Origin: CAWBRT01 sp963832365
GTDB lineage: Bacteria; Acidobacteriota; Terriglobia; Terriglobales; Acidobacteriaceae
Direction: 5' to 3'
Length of the DNA stretch: 64,000 bases
NCBI GenBank assembly: GCA_963832365.1
Contig: CAWHUL010000012.1
Coordinates: 1 to 64,000 of the forward strand
Under the pieces are notes generated by a model. That model ran no database searches, was not told where the DNA came from, and was given only the letters and a program-made list of their open reading frames with translations. Shown piece by piece: positions 17,466 to 26,544 of the stretch. Within the stretch, counting starts at the first letter, position 1. Each line of letters opens with the position of its first letter. Both the position numbers and the translations under genes were made by a program.

Positions 17466-18434
17466 TCAACCGACCTTAATGACCCGCGTACGAAGCGTCT
17501 CGAAGGCGGGCGTTCCCAAACCGCGCTCGGCGGCCAGTCTCAGGTAGGGCAACGAATTCAGGTCCAGGTTCCAGTAAGCCTTGGCGGCATAAGCGTCCAG
17601 CGCGACCGGGTCGGTCCCGGCCAGCACCGTTTGCTTGAGCATGACATCTTCCACATTGCCGCCGGTCGGTCCATTGCGTATGAGCACCCGGTAGGCGTCG
17701 ATGATCGTCAGTGTCGGACGGATGAAGTCCGCAAGGTCTACCAGGCTTTCGTGGATGCGCTGATGGAGTTGATGCCTGGGTCCACCCAGAATTCCGTACC
17801 AGTTCTTCATTCCCAGGGTTGTGCCGCTGAGGCTGTGATGCTTGGCGATGGGAATGTTGATGATCTTGTCGGCAGCTAGAAACGGCTCAAGTACAGGCCA
17901 GTTTTGCAGTACGTCTCCTTGCAGGTTGACGTCTTTAAACCTTTCGGGCTCCGGCAGAATAACTTCCGCGCCGGCGAGCCGAGCCGCTTCGGCGATGCCC
18001 GACCGCTGGAAACAGCGTCTGGCGTCGTTGCAGCTCACGTCGGTGACAATGATCTTTTTTGCCCCGGCGTCCCAGCACTGGCGGACCACCTCGGCTACCA
18101 GAGAGGGATTGGTATTGGCGGCCTGCTCCGGAGTCCGGTCCCAACCGATGTTTGGCTTCACCACCACAATATCCGTACGCGAAACGAAGCGGCGAATGCC
18201 GCCGAGCTCCTGCAATGCCCGGCGCACCAGTTGCGCGGGATCGTCGCCCCCTTGTGCAACGATCATTTCCGGCAGTTTCGCATCCGGGGTGACGGTGTGG
18301 CTGCGCTTTGCATTCATCACCAGCGCTTGCTCCGGACGCGTGCTCCGCTGATCGAGCCAGAAGCCCAGGGCAGCGCTTCCCGCGCCGGCGCTGGCGAGGC
18401 GTAATAGCTTGAGTAGCGCTTCGCGTCGATCCAT
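17466..18434 (-). CDS. DUF362 protein (first of a tandem pair), probable redox protein
   Basis: This 322-residue DUF362 protein has a twin-arginine-like N-terminus (MDRREALLKLLRLASAGAG). The family core is visible as VVKPNIGWDRTPEQAANTNP, IIVTDVSCNDARRCF, NIPIAKHHSLSGTTLGMKNW and DPVALDAYAAKAYW. DUF362 proteins are found next to ferredoxin and Fe-S genes and are suspected of binding a cofactor, but the reaction is unknown. The stop of the second DUF362 gene lies 6 bases upstream of this start. Position at the end of the polyferredoxin operon supports a redox role. Confidence 0.82.
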   Translation of the reverse strand: MDRREALLKLLRLASAGAGSAALGFWLDQRSTRPEQALVMNAKRSHTVTPDAKLPEMIVAQGGDDPAQLVRRALQELGGIRRFVSRTDIVVVKPNIGWDRTPEQAANTNPSLVAEVVRQCWDAGAKKIIVTDVSCNDARRCFQRSGIAEAARLAGAEVILPEPERFKDVNLQGDVLQNWPVLEPFLAADKIINIPIAKHHSLSGTTLGMKNWYGILGGPRHQLHQRIHESLVDLADFIRPTLTIIDAYRVLIRNGPTGGNVEDVMLKQTVLAGTDPVALDAYAAKAYWNLDLNSLPYLRLAAERGLGTPAFETLRTRVIKVG

Positions 18435-18440
18435 AACGGG

Positions 18441-19421
18441 CTAAACCTCGACCAGAGAAATTCGGTTGGGATCGTTGGTGCCCAGTTGATGCCGCGCGTC
18501 AGCCGCCAAGGCGATGAACCGGGGCGCCCTGCCCGCATCCAGCAACGTCTTGAGCCCGCGTTCGGCGCGTTTGTGCTCGATGATCTTCCATGCGGTGTAA
18601 TCGAGCGCGACCGGGTCTCGGGCAATGATGACCCCGTTATGCTTCCAGGTAGACTCCGGGTCGAAGGTAGGCCCGCCGTCGAAGGATGCGGTGGTGGCGT
18701 CGCAGATGGTCAGCCGCATCTTCGTCCGGATCGCAGGCAGCATGTTCAGATCGGCAATGCCGGGAGCGCAACCGTGGCCGTGTAAACGATAAGGGTTGTC
18801 GATGACACCGTACATATTCTTCAGCGCCGCCGTGATCCCGGCATCGCAATGATCTTTCAGCACCGGCACATTGATCAGCACGTCGCAGTTCCGGGTGAGA
18901 ATCTTTGACAACTTGCTCCGCACTGTGCCAAAAGATTCCGGCTGTTCTTCGTAGCCAAAGGCGTCGGTTCCCACGTAACGCACGCGGTTGGCATCGGACG
19001 CCAGGCGGAACCCGGCGCGCTCCAGTTCACTGTTCGTGCGGTCCCACACAATGATGTCTCGCGATGGAATGCCGGCCTGTTGAAGCCTTTCGCAAATTGC
19101 CTCGATGACTTCCACGTTGGTCGACAGTCCCCGCCCGGCGATGGTGTTGACTTTGAGTCCGACCTTTTCACCCGGACGCGCCAGCTTCTTCCAGGCTTCG
19201 AGAGCATTGTCGACTCCGTAGAACGCCTGCATTCCCCGGTCGAGCAGGTTGAAAACCCGTCCCGAATCGACTTTCGGCCCAGTGCGCAGCATGGCATCGC
19301 GGACCACCACGACCCTCGATTTGGCTGCCGCCGACTGCTGCGCGAGCAGGTTGACCTCGCCGGCGGCACTCAGCGCGACCGCTCCGGCTGCACACTTCTT
19401 GAGAAAATCTCTGCGGTCCAT
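18441..19421 (-). CDS. DUF362 protein with Tat signal (second of pair)
   Basis: This 326-residue protein begins with MDRRDFLKKCAAGAVALSAA, a clear twin-arginine export signal (RRDFLKK). This suggests it folds with a cofactor in the cytoplasm and is then exported. The DUF362 core reads VGLKVNTIAGRGLSTNVEVI, NVPVLKDHCDAGITAALKNM and DPVALDYTAWKIIEHKRAERG. ATG 19421 has GAGG about 7 bases ahead; an upstream in-frame GTG at 19433 overlaps the previous stop and is less likely. It is a diverged paralogue of the following gene. Confidence 0.83.
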   Translation of the reverse strand: MDRRDFLKKCAAGAVALSAAGEVNLLAQQSAAAKSRVVVVRDAMLRTGPKVDSGRVFNLLDRGMQAFYGVDNALEAWKKLARPGEKVGLKVNTIAGRGLSTNVEVIEAICERLQQAGIPSRDIIVWDRTNSELERAGFRLASDANRVRYVGTDAFGYEEQPESFGTVRSKLSKILTRNCDVLINVPVLKDHCDAGITAALKNMYGVIDNPYRLHGHGCAPGIADLNMLPAIRTKMRLTICDATTASFDGGPTFDPESTWKHNGVIIARDPVALDYTAWKIIEHKRAERGLKTLLDAGRAPRFIALAADARHQLGTNDPNRISLVEV

Positions 19422-19429
19422 CGCGACCC

Positions 19430-19936
19430 TCACTTTTCGAGATGCCTCGCCAATCCGTGTCCTAATTCGAGAATTCCCTGCCGGACCTCCGGCGATTCGT
19501 CGTACGCCATGATTCGGACGAGGTAACGCCCTTTCTGAAGGAGCAGGCTCTGGCCATAGAGACGCGCGCTATCGCCAATCGAGACCGGCTTGGCGTTTCG
19601 CGCCGGCTCCGACTCGAATATCTTCGCCGCGCCATCGCGAGTCGCCATGGTGTAGACATCTACAACGGCTTCGAATTTGTCCTGGTACTTGTAGTCGGCG
19701 GTGGAGGCGCTCTGCACGCCGGCTTTCAGATACTTCTCCGCATCGCCGTCGATATAGCGCCATAGATCGGCGGCTTCAAAGGTTCGCGTCTCACCTGTTT
19801 TGGCCCATCCCGAAATTTCGTTCGAGGCCGGAAACGGCCCCGCTTTCGCTGCCGTCTTTCGATTGCATCCCGCAGCAACGGCGAGCATGAGGATGCAGGC
19901 AAGGAGCGGAATTTGAAAACCTCTGCGCAAGCGCAT
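19430..19936 (-). CDS. DUF6599-type lipoprotein
   Basis: This 168-residue protein has an N-terminal signal with a lipobox (LAVAAGC, Cys at about 24), so it is probably a lipoprotein. The rest matches the DUF6599 group: an aromatic FEAADLWRYIDGDAEKYLKA stretch, a DVYTMATRDGAAKIFESE segment and a SLLLQKGRYLVRIMAYDE stretch. Its role is unknown, but from memory it recurs beside polyferredoxin and DUF362 genes in acidobacteria. Its ATG shares one base with the upstream gene's stop (TGATG), so the two are translationally coupled. Confidence 0.75.
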   Translation of the reverse strand: MRLRRGFQIPLLACILMLAVAAGCNRKTAAKAGPFPASNEISGWAKTGETRTFEAADLWRYIDGDAEKYLKAGVQSASTADYKYQDKFEAVVDVYTMATRDGAAKIFESEPARNAKPVSIGDSARLYGQSLLLQKGRYLVRIMAYDESPEVRQGILELGHGLARHLEK

Positions 19937-21591
19937 CAATTCGGCCTCCTCTTGCCCCGGTTCAGCAAAATCTGGTTGGTTCGCGAGCGGCTCTCACCGA
20001 TGCTGGTGACGTAAACCGCCGGGCGGTCCTGCACGGGACACGCATATTCGCACGCGCCGCAGCCCACGCAGAGGCTGGGATCGAGGTAGGGTTGCTTGAC
20101 CTGCTTGACGTTTCCCTTTGCGTCCACCGCCTCGGCCTGTCGAAGATAAATCGCCTTGGGAGAGGTCGGACACCACTCTTCGCAGACGATGCACTCGGTA
20201 GCCATCGCCCAGGGCAGGCAGCGCCCGCGATCGTAGAAGGCGAGTCCCAGCTTGACCGGTTTGGTATCCGCGCCAAGCTCCACGGTCCAGCCTTTTTCCT
20301 TGGGCGTAATCTCCCAGATCGCTCCCGTCGGACACACCTGCGAGCACAGCACGCAACTGGCCTCGCAGTAGCCGGTTCGGGGTACCAGCATCGGCGTCCA
20401 GAGGCCTTCCAGTCCCGCCTCCGTCAGCGTCGGGTGCAGCGCATTGTTCGGGCAGACCTTCATGCACTCGCCGCAACGAATGCAACGTTCGAGAAAGTGC
20501 TCTTCATCGAGCGCCCCGGGAGGACGCAGCAGGCGCTCATGGCGCTCGACGGCAAATCCGTTAGTGCTGCGCGCCAGCGGCACGATGGCGGCACCGGCAA
20601 CCACTCCGCTGAGAAGTTTGCGCCGCCGCAGGTCGGGGCCATCCACGGAACCACCTTCGGGAAAAAATTGGAAGGCCAGCGCGCGGTCCGGACACTCGTC
20701 GACGCAGTTGAGACAGAGATGGCACTCGGCTTTGCGCCAGGGGACGCCGCCGATAGGATCGTCGCCCCCCTGGCAATGCATCAGGCAGCGGTTGCAGTCA
20801 TTGCAGTGCCCGGCCTTTTTCGAAAGGCCGAGGACCGACCAGCGCGACGCGACACCCAGCAACGCGCCCAGCGGACACAGCGCACGGCACCAGAAGCGCG
20901 ATACGCGAAGATTCAGCGCCATCAAAAAAATGAAGATCAGCCCGAGCAAAATTCCCTGCCGGAAATATGGCTGCTTGAAGCTGAGCACCAGGGCGCCGAA
21001 GATGAAGTGCAGGATACTGCCTGCCGTCTGCACCACTCCGAAGCGGCTGTGCTCAAGCGCGTGCAGACCCGCCGTTAGCGCGTAATTCAGCCCCGGCAGA
21101 ATCGACAGCCCCAGCGAACGCACCAGCAGCGCCAGAGGATCGAACCATCCGGCGATCCCTGTGCCGAAAGCGGCTGAAACCAGCACGACCACCAGGATGT
21201 AATACTTTGCGGTTTGCCAGCGTTTATAGCGGTTCGACTCAACCAACTGCTTGCCGCGCTTGCGCTCCGACTTGAGACTGCTGAAGAAGTGATTGAGCGA
21301 GCCCATGGGGCAGACCCAGCCGCAGAAGAAGCGTCCCAGGAAGAGAGTCGGAATCAGGACGATCAGACTCCAGAGAAGTCCGTGATAGAGCGAATGCGTG
21401 GCCAGCGCGTTGGAAAGGGCCACCAGCGGATCAATCTGGAAGAACAGCCGAACCGGGTAAGGGAGCGCCATGTCGCTCCCGCTTGCATGCAGAGACCCTC
21501 GCAGCTCCGTCCGCAGCAGGAGAAACAGAAACAGCAGGAAGAACACGACCTGCGATATCCGTCTTAGCCTTACAGGCTTCACCAAGCGCAC
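19936..21591 (-). CDS. NapH/NapG-like membrane polyferredoxin fusion
   Basis: This 551-residue protein joins two modules. The N-terminal module (about residues 1-250) has six or so membrane helices with the NapH/CcoG motifs CGWVCP (C90, C94) and CRALCP. The C-terminal module begins with a second twin-Arg-like helix (RRRKLLSGVVAGAA) and carries several 4Fe-4S ferredoxin motifs: CNDCNRCLMHC, CHLCLNCVDECP, CIRCGECMKVCP, CVLCSQVCP, CIVCEEWCP and CVGCGACEYACP. This arrangement looks like NapH fused to a NapG/MauM-type ferredoxin and suggests electron transfer across or along the inner membrane. GTG 21591 is listed; TTG 21585 or GTG 21582 fit the GAGGAG site better. Confidence 0.85.
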   Translation of the reverse strand: MRLVKPVRLRRISQVVFFLLFLFLLLRTELRGSLHASGSDMALPYPVRLFFQIDPLVALSNALATHSLYHGLLWSLIVLIPTLFLGRFFCGWVCPMGSLNHFFSSLKSERKRGKQLVESNRYKRWQTAKYYILVVVLVSAAFGTGIAGWFDPLALLVRSLGLSILPGLNYALTAGLHALEHSRFGVVQTAGSILHFIFGALVLSFKQPYFRQGILLGLIFIFLMALNLRVSRFWCRALCPLGALLGVASRWSVLGLSKKAGHCNDCNRCLMHCQGGDDPIGGVPWRKAECHLCLNCVDECPDRALAFQFFPEGGSVDGPDLRRRKLLSGVVAGAAIVPLARSTNGFAVERHERLLRPPGALDEEHFLERCIRCGECMKVCPNNALHPTLTEAGLEGLWTPMLVPRTGYCEASCVLCSQVCPTGAIWEITPKEKGWTVELGADTKPVKLGLAFYDRGRCLPWAMATECIVCEEWCPTSPKAIYLRQAEAVDAKGNVKQVKQPYLDPSLCVGCGACEYACPVQDRPAVYVTSIGESRSRTNQILLNRGKRRPN

Positions 21592-21773
21592 TCCTCAATC
21601 CTTCCCAACCGCAGGTAAGGAAGGCAAAACCGCGATCCGCCGGAACTCGCCCGGCGAGCGGCGGCCACTTGAGGATGTTCCGCCAATTTGCCCTTCGCGT
21701 GCTGTGAGCAAGATCACCTTTTCGGCTCAGCCGGGCGGAATAACGCGATTACGCGAGTTTTCGGGACAAAACG

Positions 21774-22181
21774 CTAGCGAGCGAGGGGTGGCTTGTATCG
21801 CTCATCGATCTCCACCTGGTAGCCGGCGACGAGCCGGTTGGTTTCATTCGCCATGCCGATGATCGCCTGCAGCTCCTGGAACATAGCGTCCGTCATGCCC
21901 TTGCCGCGCGCCGACACCGTGTGTGACGCGATGCAATAGCCGCAGCCGTTGGTGACGCTTACGGCCACGTAGAGCAGCTCCTTGGTGAGCGGATCGAGCG
22001 CCCCCGGCGCCATGATCTGCTTGATGCTTTCCCAAGTGCGCTTCAGCGTCGCCGGATCGTGCGCAATGGCCTTCCAGAAATTGTTTACCCAGTCGGTCTT
22101 GCGAAGGGCCATGATGTCGTCGTAAACGGCGCGAACCTCGGGGCTCGCGTCTTGGTATTCAATCAGTCCGAGTGTCGACAT
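21774..22181 (-). CDS. Carboxymuconolactone decarboxylase-family protein (AhpD-like)
   Basis: This 135-residue helical protein contains the redox pair in GCGYCIASHTVSARGKGM, the CxxC...H motif of AhpD-type alkylhydroperoxidases, preceded by the conserved Glu in PLTKELLYVAVSV. CMD-family members act either as peroxidase-like thiol enzymes or as true decarboxylases. The CxxC and His favour the former here. It lies 31 bases downstream of the RraA-like gene, on the same strand, which suggests a small operon. Substrate unknown. Confidence 0.85.
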   Translation of the reverse strand: MSTLGLIEYQDASPEVRAVYDDIMALRKTDWVNNFWKAIAHDPATLKRTWESIKQIMAPGALDPLTKELLYVAVSVTNGCGYCIASHTVSARGKGMTDAMFQELQAIIGMANETNRLVAGYQVEIDERYKPPLAR

Positions 22182-22212
22182 TTTTTCTCCTGAAGCTGTG
22201 GCGCGTTCCGCC

Positions 22213-22941
22213 CTAGCTGTGAAATTTCTTTAGCGCGGCGGCACGAAAATCGGCCCTCGCCTTATCCATTTGCCGCAACACCTGCTCGATCGGTAGGCCG
22301 AACGATCCCCGGGCCGCTGGGATCACCGTGTTGCACTCATTGCTGTCCATGAAGACAGCTGCGTCGAGGAGGCGAGCCTCATCCTCCGGGGGAATCGCGA
22401 TAAATCCGTGCTTGTCGGCGTGGACGAGCTGGCCGGGCAAAATCTTGCGTCCGAACACTTCGACCGGGCAATTCCATCGTACCGGAATCACATGGGCATG
22501 GCCGACGCACAGCCGCCGCGCCAGACTCTTCAGGCCCGCATTGGTCATCTCGTCGAGATCGCGAATTGCCCCATCGGTGATGGTGCCGACGCATCCGAGC
22601 GCCCGGTGGGTGTTGGACTGCACCTCGCCCCAGAAAGAACCGAAGGTGTTCGGCTTGTCGAGATCCTGGACAACCGCGATCTTGGGGCCGGGAATCGACG
22701 CCACGTATTTCAGGTACTCGCCGCGTGCGCCGGCATTTTCCTTGTGTTTGGGATTGCCCGGCTCAACCACCAAGGTGACGGCGTATCCAACCATCGGTCC
22801 CATTTGCGGCATGAAATCGCGCACTTCCTCCAGGTTGACGCCTTCATGGGCGTGGTCATGCTTGGTGATCTGTTCCCAGCCGTTGTAAATCGTCGGGGTA
22901 TTCCATCTTTTCAATTGCAGCAATTCGCTGTGCGTTAGCAT
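22213..22941 (-). CDS. RraA-family protein (aldolase/decarboxylase-like)
   Basis: This 242-residue protein has the RraA/HMG-aldolase fold: the GYAVTLVVEPG region, then LGCVGTITDGAIRDLDEM and the metal/substrate-binding stretch HADKHGFIAIPPEDEARL. Family members are either class II HMG/CHA aldolases and oxaloacetate decarboxylases or RNase E regulators. Without experimental data the metal-dependent aldolase group is the more general choice for this length and insertion pattern. Its neighbour is the CMD-like gene. The start is ATG 22941. Confidence 0.82.
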   Translation of the reverse strand: MLTHSELLQLKRWNTPTIYNGWEQITKHDHAHEGVNLEEVRDFMPQMGPMVGYAVTLVVEPGNPKHKENAGARGEYLKYVASIPGPKIAVVQDLDKPNTFGSFWGEVQSNTHRALGCVGTITDGAIRDLDEMTNAGLKSLARRLCVGHAHVIPVRWNCPVEVFGRKILPGQLVHADKHGFIAIPPEDEARLLDAAVFMDSNECNTVIPAARGSFGLPIEQVLRQMDKARADFRAAALKKFHS

Positions 22942-23328
22942 TTCGTTCTCCCCAAAATACCCTCGGATGCTAGCCCGCGTATATCCGCCGGGTCAAGCGC
23001 CACCCCACATTTGCAACATAAGCATCGACAGCACTCTTATTCAGCGATGACCGGGGCAGCGCGATTCGGGGTGCCGCATTGAGCTTCAGCAGTTCATCTA
23101 TCTCTCTTCCTGTCTCTTCGGAAAAATCAGGCAGCTCGCGCCGGGAATACAGAGGGAGCAGTACTCGATTTCGAGACAACCCTCTTCCAAAATAGTCATC
23201 AGAAATTATCAGCAAAGCAAGCCCACCCACCAACTAATCAACTAACCCAACGGGCCGAGCCTAGAAATTGAAAGTTCGGTCGCCCCAATGGAAGCAACCG
23301 CAGCTTTTCATTCCCTGGAGAAGACAAG
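22942..23328. other. 387-base gap; only a doubtful reverse frame
   Basis: The divergent promoters of the leftward RraA gene and the rightward small secreted protein must lie here. An 87-codon reverse frame (22970-23233) begins with TTG, has no ribosome site or family resemblance, and was not accepted. No RNA gene or clear promoter pair was seen. Confidence 0.4.
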
Positions 23329-23677
23329 ATGAAGAAGATAGCGTGGCTGTTTTTGGTCGTTCTGGGCTCCATGACTTTAATGCATGCCCAGAGCTCGCAA
23401 AACAATGAACATGAGCGGCACGATCTGCCGGTCATCGTGCGTAGTGCAAGTGCAAAACCGTAACACCTGCGACACAACCTGTACTGACAAACAAGGCGCC
23501 GCGGTGTTAGTCGACGATCAAGGTACCGTCCATCAAATCGCCGAGAAGTCCCAGCCCATGTGTGATTCGCACATGAATAAGCATGTAAAGGTAAAGATGC
23601 AGGCCGTCCCGACGGAACAGAACCGCGAGCAAGAGTTCCAAATATTGCAAATGTCAGAACAAATAGTAGGAGGGTAA
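23329..23677 (+). pseudogene. Small secreted DUF5818-like protein, one frameshift
   Basis: From ATG 23329 (GGAG ribosome site nine bases before) one frame encodes a signal peptide (KKIAWLFLVVLGSMTLMHAQ) and stops at 23463. The next frame continues SGTICRSSCVVQVQNRNTC and TDKQGAAVLVDDQGTV, a Cys-containing stretch that resembles DUF5818-type small secreted proteins of acidobacteria. Removing one A in the run of four at about 23399-23402 joins them into one protein of about 115 residues. The joint lies in a homopolymer, so an extra base in the sequence is the likely cause. A true pseudogene is possible. Confidence 0.6.
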
Positions 23678-23769
23678 TCGCCTCCCGAGGATCTCAGGGG
23701 TGGGGAGATGCCGCTTCGGCGGGCTAGCATTCCGAGGTTCCAACCGGGGTGCGGCCCATGATTGAAAAT

Positions 23770-23794
23770 CTTCCGCTGGCAAAAGCAGCGGAAG
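23770..23794. terminator. Hairpin between convergent genes
   Basis: A perfect 9-base stem (CTTCCGCTG / CAGCGGAAG) with a 7-base loop lies between the ends of the small secreted protein gene and the leftward TonB receptor. On the reverse strand it is followed by ATTTTC, a weak U-run, so it could terminate the receptor transcript. A second imperfect stem (23823-23857) sits just after the receptor stop. Confidence 0.4.
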
Positions 23795-23862
23795 CCTACG
23801 CGTTGTACTTAGATGTCTTAAGGTGCCAGGGCAGCAGCAAATCACGCGCTCTGGCACTGCTA

Positions 23863-26166
23863 CTACTGTGGTCCTCCGAACGTCAGCCTCAGTCCGGCCC
23901 TTGCCATCACCGGAGGGCCAAGCTGAACGAGCGGCGTGCGGGCAACCTGGTAGCGGCGGTCGAACATGTTCTCGGCCGCGCCATAGAGATCGATCCCGCG
24001 ACGAATCCGGCGCGAAAGATAAGCGTCGGCCGTGAAGAATCCGTTCAGCGGAAATTGGTTCTGATCGTCGTCGAACTGCTTGCCAACATAGCGCGCTTGC
24101 ATGGCGAAGGTGAGTGTCTTCGGATTCGAATAGCGCAACTGCGCGGTAGCGACGTTTCGCGGCACCTGGGGCACGGTGAACCCCACCAGCGATGCATTGG
24201 CCGGGAAGCTAAGCACCACCGCAGCCGCGTACTGGTAAGCCGTTTCCAGCGTGAGGGTTTTGCCGATCCGGGTTTGCGCTGAAACATCCACGCCTTGCGA
24301 GCGCGTCCGTCCCAGGTTCTCTCTCTGACGGGTAATCAGCGCAGCGGTTGACGTGAGGGTTACGTTCGAAACCGGGTCGGTGATGATGTTGTAGAAATAA
24401 CTGCCGCGCAGCACCAGGCGATTGCCGATGCGCGTGCTCACTCCGGCTTCGCCGCCGGTGAGCCGTTCGGCCACAAGGTTCGGGTTCGCATTCGTCACCA
24501 CGTTGCCGACGCGAAAGCTGCGATAGAGCTCGTCTAGGCTCGGCGCGCGGAAGGAACGGCCGACGGATGCAAACGCCGTTACTGCGCCGGTGATGGAGTA
24601 GCGCACCGCCGCTCGCGGGTTGAAGGCAGACTCATTGCGGTCCGGGAAGAGCGTCGATGCGGCTTTTACGCTGCTCACGATGGGCGTGGTGATTTGGTGT
24701 CCATTTTGATTTGCCCAGCTATCCACGCGCCCGCCAATCGAGAGCAGCAACTTCGACGTAAGCCGGAGACGATCCTCGCCGTAAATGCCGATTGTGCGTT
24801 GCGAGCCGCCATTGTTGAGATTCGCCGTGGGGGTTCCCGCCGTGTAGGCCAATTCCAGATCATTGCCGCTTACCCACCGCGTATCCATACCCGCCAGTAG
24901 CGTTTGCCGGCTGCCAGCCGTGCGCGACCATAAAACACTGGAACCCACGTGCGAGACTGGCACCGTCTGCGAGCGAGTCAGCACCTCGGAATTCCGGTCA
25001 GCCGAAACCGAGCTGAAGGTTTGCCAAAGACTTTCAGTTCCGCCGAAAAGGCGCACCCCGAAGCTTCCCAACTTCCGCGAAGTGAAGTCGACCCCGGTCC
25101 GCAATTGACGCAGGTCGGCACTGTTGACCTGAAGAAGCGTTCCATTCTGGCGCGCTTCCTGGTAGTAGTTGCCGCCTAAAAAAAACCGCGCATTGCCGCC
25201 CGCATTGCTACCCGCACTGCCGCCAAAGATGTGCTCCAGCAGCAGGTCGCCCGTCTGGTGTTCGGAGTTCACCACGGTATCGACCGCGCCGCGCTTGCTC
25301 GCCGTCAGCGGCAGGTAGCCGTTGGTGTTGAATCCCTCGCCACTGGCGGTAACATTCCATTTCCCCAAGCGCACCGCGCCCATCGCCGACCCTATCGGAG
25401 TGTTGGAGCTTCCGAAGGTCGTATCGGCCGTGAACCGTGTTTCCAGCGGATTCTTGCGGATGATGTTGATCACCCCACCCATCGCTTCCGAGCCGTAAAG
25501 GTCCGACTCGCTCCCCTGCACCACCTCGACGCGGTCGATTGCGGAACCCACGAACTGTCCCCAATAGACCCACGCGCCGTACGGGTCAGTCGCGGGAATG
25601 CCATCCTCCAGCACCAGCGCCCGGCTGGCGGCGTTGGCGCCCACACCGCGCAAAGACACTCCGCCCGTCGTTCCATTGGTGCTCCATCCCGGCGTGCGGC
25701 GGAAGAGTTTGAATCCGGGGACCTCGCGCAAGGCGCCTTCCACGGTCATGGCTCCGCTCGTCTCCAGCTTTTCGCGGTCGAGGGTGGCCACATTGGGCTG
25801 TGGCGTTTCACCCGTGGCGTTCACGGTAACGCGTTCTTCCACGCGGCTTAGCGGCAGGGTGATGTCGAGGCCGTCGTGCCGCTCCTCCCCGTGCCAAGCG
25901 AAGTCAACCCGGCCAAAGCCAGGCGCGGTAACCGTAAGTGTTCCGGAATCGCCGCTTGCCGCAAATACGAATTGTCCCTGAGCATCCGACTGCGTTCGCA
26001 ACTTCGAATCCCGTTGGGTGAGCACAATCTGCGCCCCGGCAATCGGCGCGCCAGTGGCATCATGCACGGTACCGCCCACGGACAAACTGGCAGCGCGCAA
26101 GTTGCCTGCACCTAGCGTAAGCAGAAAGAGAAGAGCGAAAAGATAGCCGAGGGGAACTCGATGCAT
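23863..26166 (-). CDS. TonB-dependent outer-membrane receptor
   Basis: This 767-residue protein has a signal peptide (cleaved after AGNLRA-A). A carboxypeptidase-like beta domain follows (GGTVHDATGAPIAGAQI), then a plug domain with REVPGFKLFRRTPGWS and VSLRGVGANAASRALVLEDG. Last comes a beta-barrel ending in a C-terminal aromatic-type strand. It should transport a bulky ligand such as a siderophore, cobalamin or glycan fragment across the outer membrane using TonB energy, but the ligand is not recognisable. No cobalamin riboswitch was seen upstream. The acidobacterial carboxypeptidase-like extension is typical of the group. Confidence 0.9.
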   Translation of the reverse strand: MHRVPLGYLFALLFLLTLGAGNLRAASLSVGGTVHDATGAPIAGAQIVLTQRDSKLRTQSDAQGQFVFAASGDSGTLTVTAPGFGRVDFAWHGEERHDGLDITLPLSRVEERVTVNATGETPQPNVATLDREKLETSGAMTVEGALREVPGFKLFRRTPGWSTNGTTGGVSLRGVGANAASRALVLEDGIPATDPYGAWVYWGQFVGSAIDRVEVVQGSESDLYGSEAMGGVINIIRKNPLETRFTADTTFGSSNTPIGSAMGAVRLGKWNVTASGEGFNTNGYLPLTASKRGAVDTVVNSEHQTGDLLLEHIFGGSAGSNAGGNARFFLGGNYYQEARQNGTLLQVNSADLRQLRTGVDFTSRKLGSFGVRLFGGTESLWQTFSSVSADRNSEVLTRSQTVPVSHVGSSVLWSRTAGSRQTLLAGMDTRWVSGNDLELAYTAGTPTANLNNGGSQRTIGIYGEDRLRLTSKLLLSIGGRVDSWANQNGHQITTPIVSSVKAASTLFPDRNESAFNPRAAVRYSITGAVTAFASVGRSFRAPSLDELYRSFRVGNVVTNANPNLVAERLTGGEAGVSTRIGNRLVLRGSYFYNIITDPVSNVTLTSTAALITRQRENLGRTRSQGVDVSAQTRIGKTLTLETAYQYAAAVVLSFPANASLVGFTVPQVPRNVATAQLRYSNPKTLTFAMQARYVGKQFDDDQNQFPLNGFFTADAYLSRRIRRGIDLYGAAENMFDRRYQVARTPLVQLGPPVMARAGLRLTFGGPQ

Positions 26167-26544
26167 TCAACACCTGTGGGGACGGACAACGGGCCTATTA
26201 AGGAAAGACGCAGAGAAGCCGACCAGAGTTGCACGAAAGTGATGAAACCTCTAGCGTTCCGTCCCAAGAGTTCGCGCGGTAACCTCTGAAGTGTCATTCT
26301 GAACGAGCGTAGCGAGTGAAGAATCCCAGCACCGCATGGGGCTGAGGTGCAGCCGAAGGATTTCATCAAAGCCCGAAGCAGCGCAGGCGGGGACAGATTA
26401 CTGGGATCCTTCGCTCTGCTCAGGATGACATCCTAAGAGTAATTGCTTTTCCGGGTTGCGCGCGTACAACAGTAGGTTGATTCTTTTGACCGGGCCTGTT
26501 CAAATGCAGCGCATGCGGCGAATGTCCTAAGGAGGTCGTCACCG
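26167..26544. other. 378-base gap with an inverted-repeat element
   Basis: The gap lies between the divergent TonB receptor and M20 peptidase genes. Apart from the REP-like element described separately and presumed divergent promoters it holds no gene. A strong ribosome site AAGGAGG lies at its right end, serving the peptidase gene. Confidence 0.5.
26292..26430. repeat. REP-like intergenic inverted repeat
   Basis: The left arm (26292-26329, starting TGTCATTCTGAACGAGCG and ending GAATCCCAG) is the imperfect reverse complement of the right arm (26401-26430, CTGGGATCC to GGATGACA). About 70 bases lie between them. From memory, this TGTCATTCTGA...AATCCC pattern occurs many times in acidobacterial intergenic regions. 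Only one copy was recognised in this window, so repetitiveness is inferred, not seen. Confidence 0.55.

Noticed and set aside
22970..23233. Reverse frame of 87 codons
   Set aside because: TTG start, no ribosome site, no family resemblance.
26167..26290. Possible cobalamin riboswitch upstream of the TonB receptor
   Set aside because: The conserved B12-box pattern was not found.
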